Of a stretch of 6,420 bases of DNA, positions 6,289-6,420 are shown in pieces (position 1 is the first letter of the stretch; each line of letters opens with the position of its first letter). Source of the DNA: Thermoflexus sp. (GTDB lineage: Bacteria > Chloroflexota > Anaerolineae > B4-G1 > DUEL01); contig JAPYWT010000147.1 of the NCBI GenBank assembly GCA_028276215.1, forward strand, positions 1 to 6,420, written 5' to 3'. A model generated the notes under the pieces. The model was not told where the DNA came from and ran no database searches. It saw nothing but the letters and a program-made list of their open reading frames with translations. Both the position numbers and the translations under genes were made by a program.

Positions 6289-6373
6289 ATTCAGCAAAGC
6301 CCCCCTCGGGCCGAAGGCCCTCGGGGCCGAGGCCTGCGGGCTGTTTCCGAGCCCCGAAGGGGCTTTGCAGAAT
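6289..6373. repeat. 85-bp palindromic element with 15-bp terminal inverted repeats
   Basis: The outer arms ATTCAGCAAAGCCCC (6289-6303) and GGGGCTTTGCAGAAT (6359-6373) are complementary at 14 of 15 positions (A-A mismatch at 6293/6369). Between them are nested hairpins: GGGCC-GAA-GGCCC (6308-6320), the near-palindrome CCTCGGGGCCGAGG (6319-6332), and GCCCC-GAA-GGGGC (6351-6363), which competes with the right outer arm. CCCTCGGG occurs twice (6303-6310 and 6318-6325). No open frame of note lies within it and no clear target-site duplication is seen. It could be a small non-autonomous mobile or REP-like element, or a structured terminator for a gene beyond the window. The role is inferred. Confidence 0.55.
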
Positions 6374-6375
6374 AA

Positions 6376-6397
6376 GCCCGACGCTTCAGCGTCGGGC
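6376..6397. repeat. Perfect 9-bp hairpin near the right edge
   Basis: GCCCGACGC (6376-6384) pairs exactly with GCGTCGGGC (6389-6397) around TTCA. It directly follows the 85-bp palindromic element. No T run follows on the plus strand; on the minus strand the stem is followed by TTATTCTG, so it could terminate a minus-strand transcript entering from beyond the right edge. Confidence 0.6.
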
Positions 6398-6401
6398 GAA
6401 A

Positions 6402-6420
6402 GGCGGGCGAGGGCGCAAGC
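6402..6420. repeat. Probable left arm of another hairpin cut by the window edge
   Basis: GGCGGGCGAGGGC (6402-6414) is followed by GCAA (6415-6418) and then GC, which are the first two bases of the arm's reverse complement. The window ends there, so only two of 13 pairs can be seen. GCAA would be a GNRA-type tetraloop. This is a prediction from the pattern of its neighbours. Confidence 0.35.

Noticed and set aside
1..6420. CRISPR array, tRNA or rRNA genes
   Set aside because: No regularly spaced direct repeats and no cloverleaf or rRNA-like segment were found on either strand; the repeats present are inverted, not spaced direct repeats.

Overview
The window is high-GC bacterial DNA (my estimate from reading, not a calculation, is about two thirds G+C). 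It carries three large protein genes and several GC-rich inverted repeats between them. I cannot name the organism from this sequence alone. High GC, a Shine-Dalgarno start on both genes whose start is visible, gene content and intergenic palindromes are compatible with a free-living bacterium such as a member of the Chloroflexota. That placement is an impression, not a demonstration.

Layout: (1) positions 1-1523, plus strand: the 3' part of a gene for an SLC13/DASS-type sodium-coupled anion transporter with two soluble TrkA-C (RCK_C) modules between its membrane halves. Its 5' end lies outside the window. (2) 1524-1627: a short gap with two hairpins and the glnA ribosome binding site. (3) 1628-3043, plus strand: a complete type I glutamine synthetase (glnA) with the active-site residues present but no tyrosine where the regulatory adenylylation site would be. 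(4) 3044-3103: a gap between convergent genes, filled by a perfect 16-bp hairpin that probably terminates transcription. (5) 3104-6172, minus strand: a 1022-residue protein with an N-terminal membrane anchor, a large extracytoplasmic region that aligns by eye with GH67 alpha-glucuronidases, and about eight C-terminal membrane helices. (6) 6173-6420: a good Shine-Dalgarno and a sigma70-type promoter for that gene, then a cluster of inverted repeats up to the right edge.

The three genes do not form an obvious pathway. The transporter and glnA are co-oriented but separated by hairpins. The glycosidase-like gene is transcribed convergently from its own promoter. The most unusual item is the glycosidase-like protein: residues matching the three GH67 catalytic acids appear conserved (E357, D443, E470), yet the domain is built into a polytopic membrane protein, whereas known GH67 enzymes are soluble or simply secreted. 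The palindromes, several closed by a C-GAA-G triloop, look like members of a dispersed repeat family and are the second point of interest.
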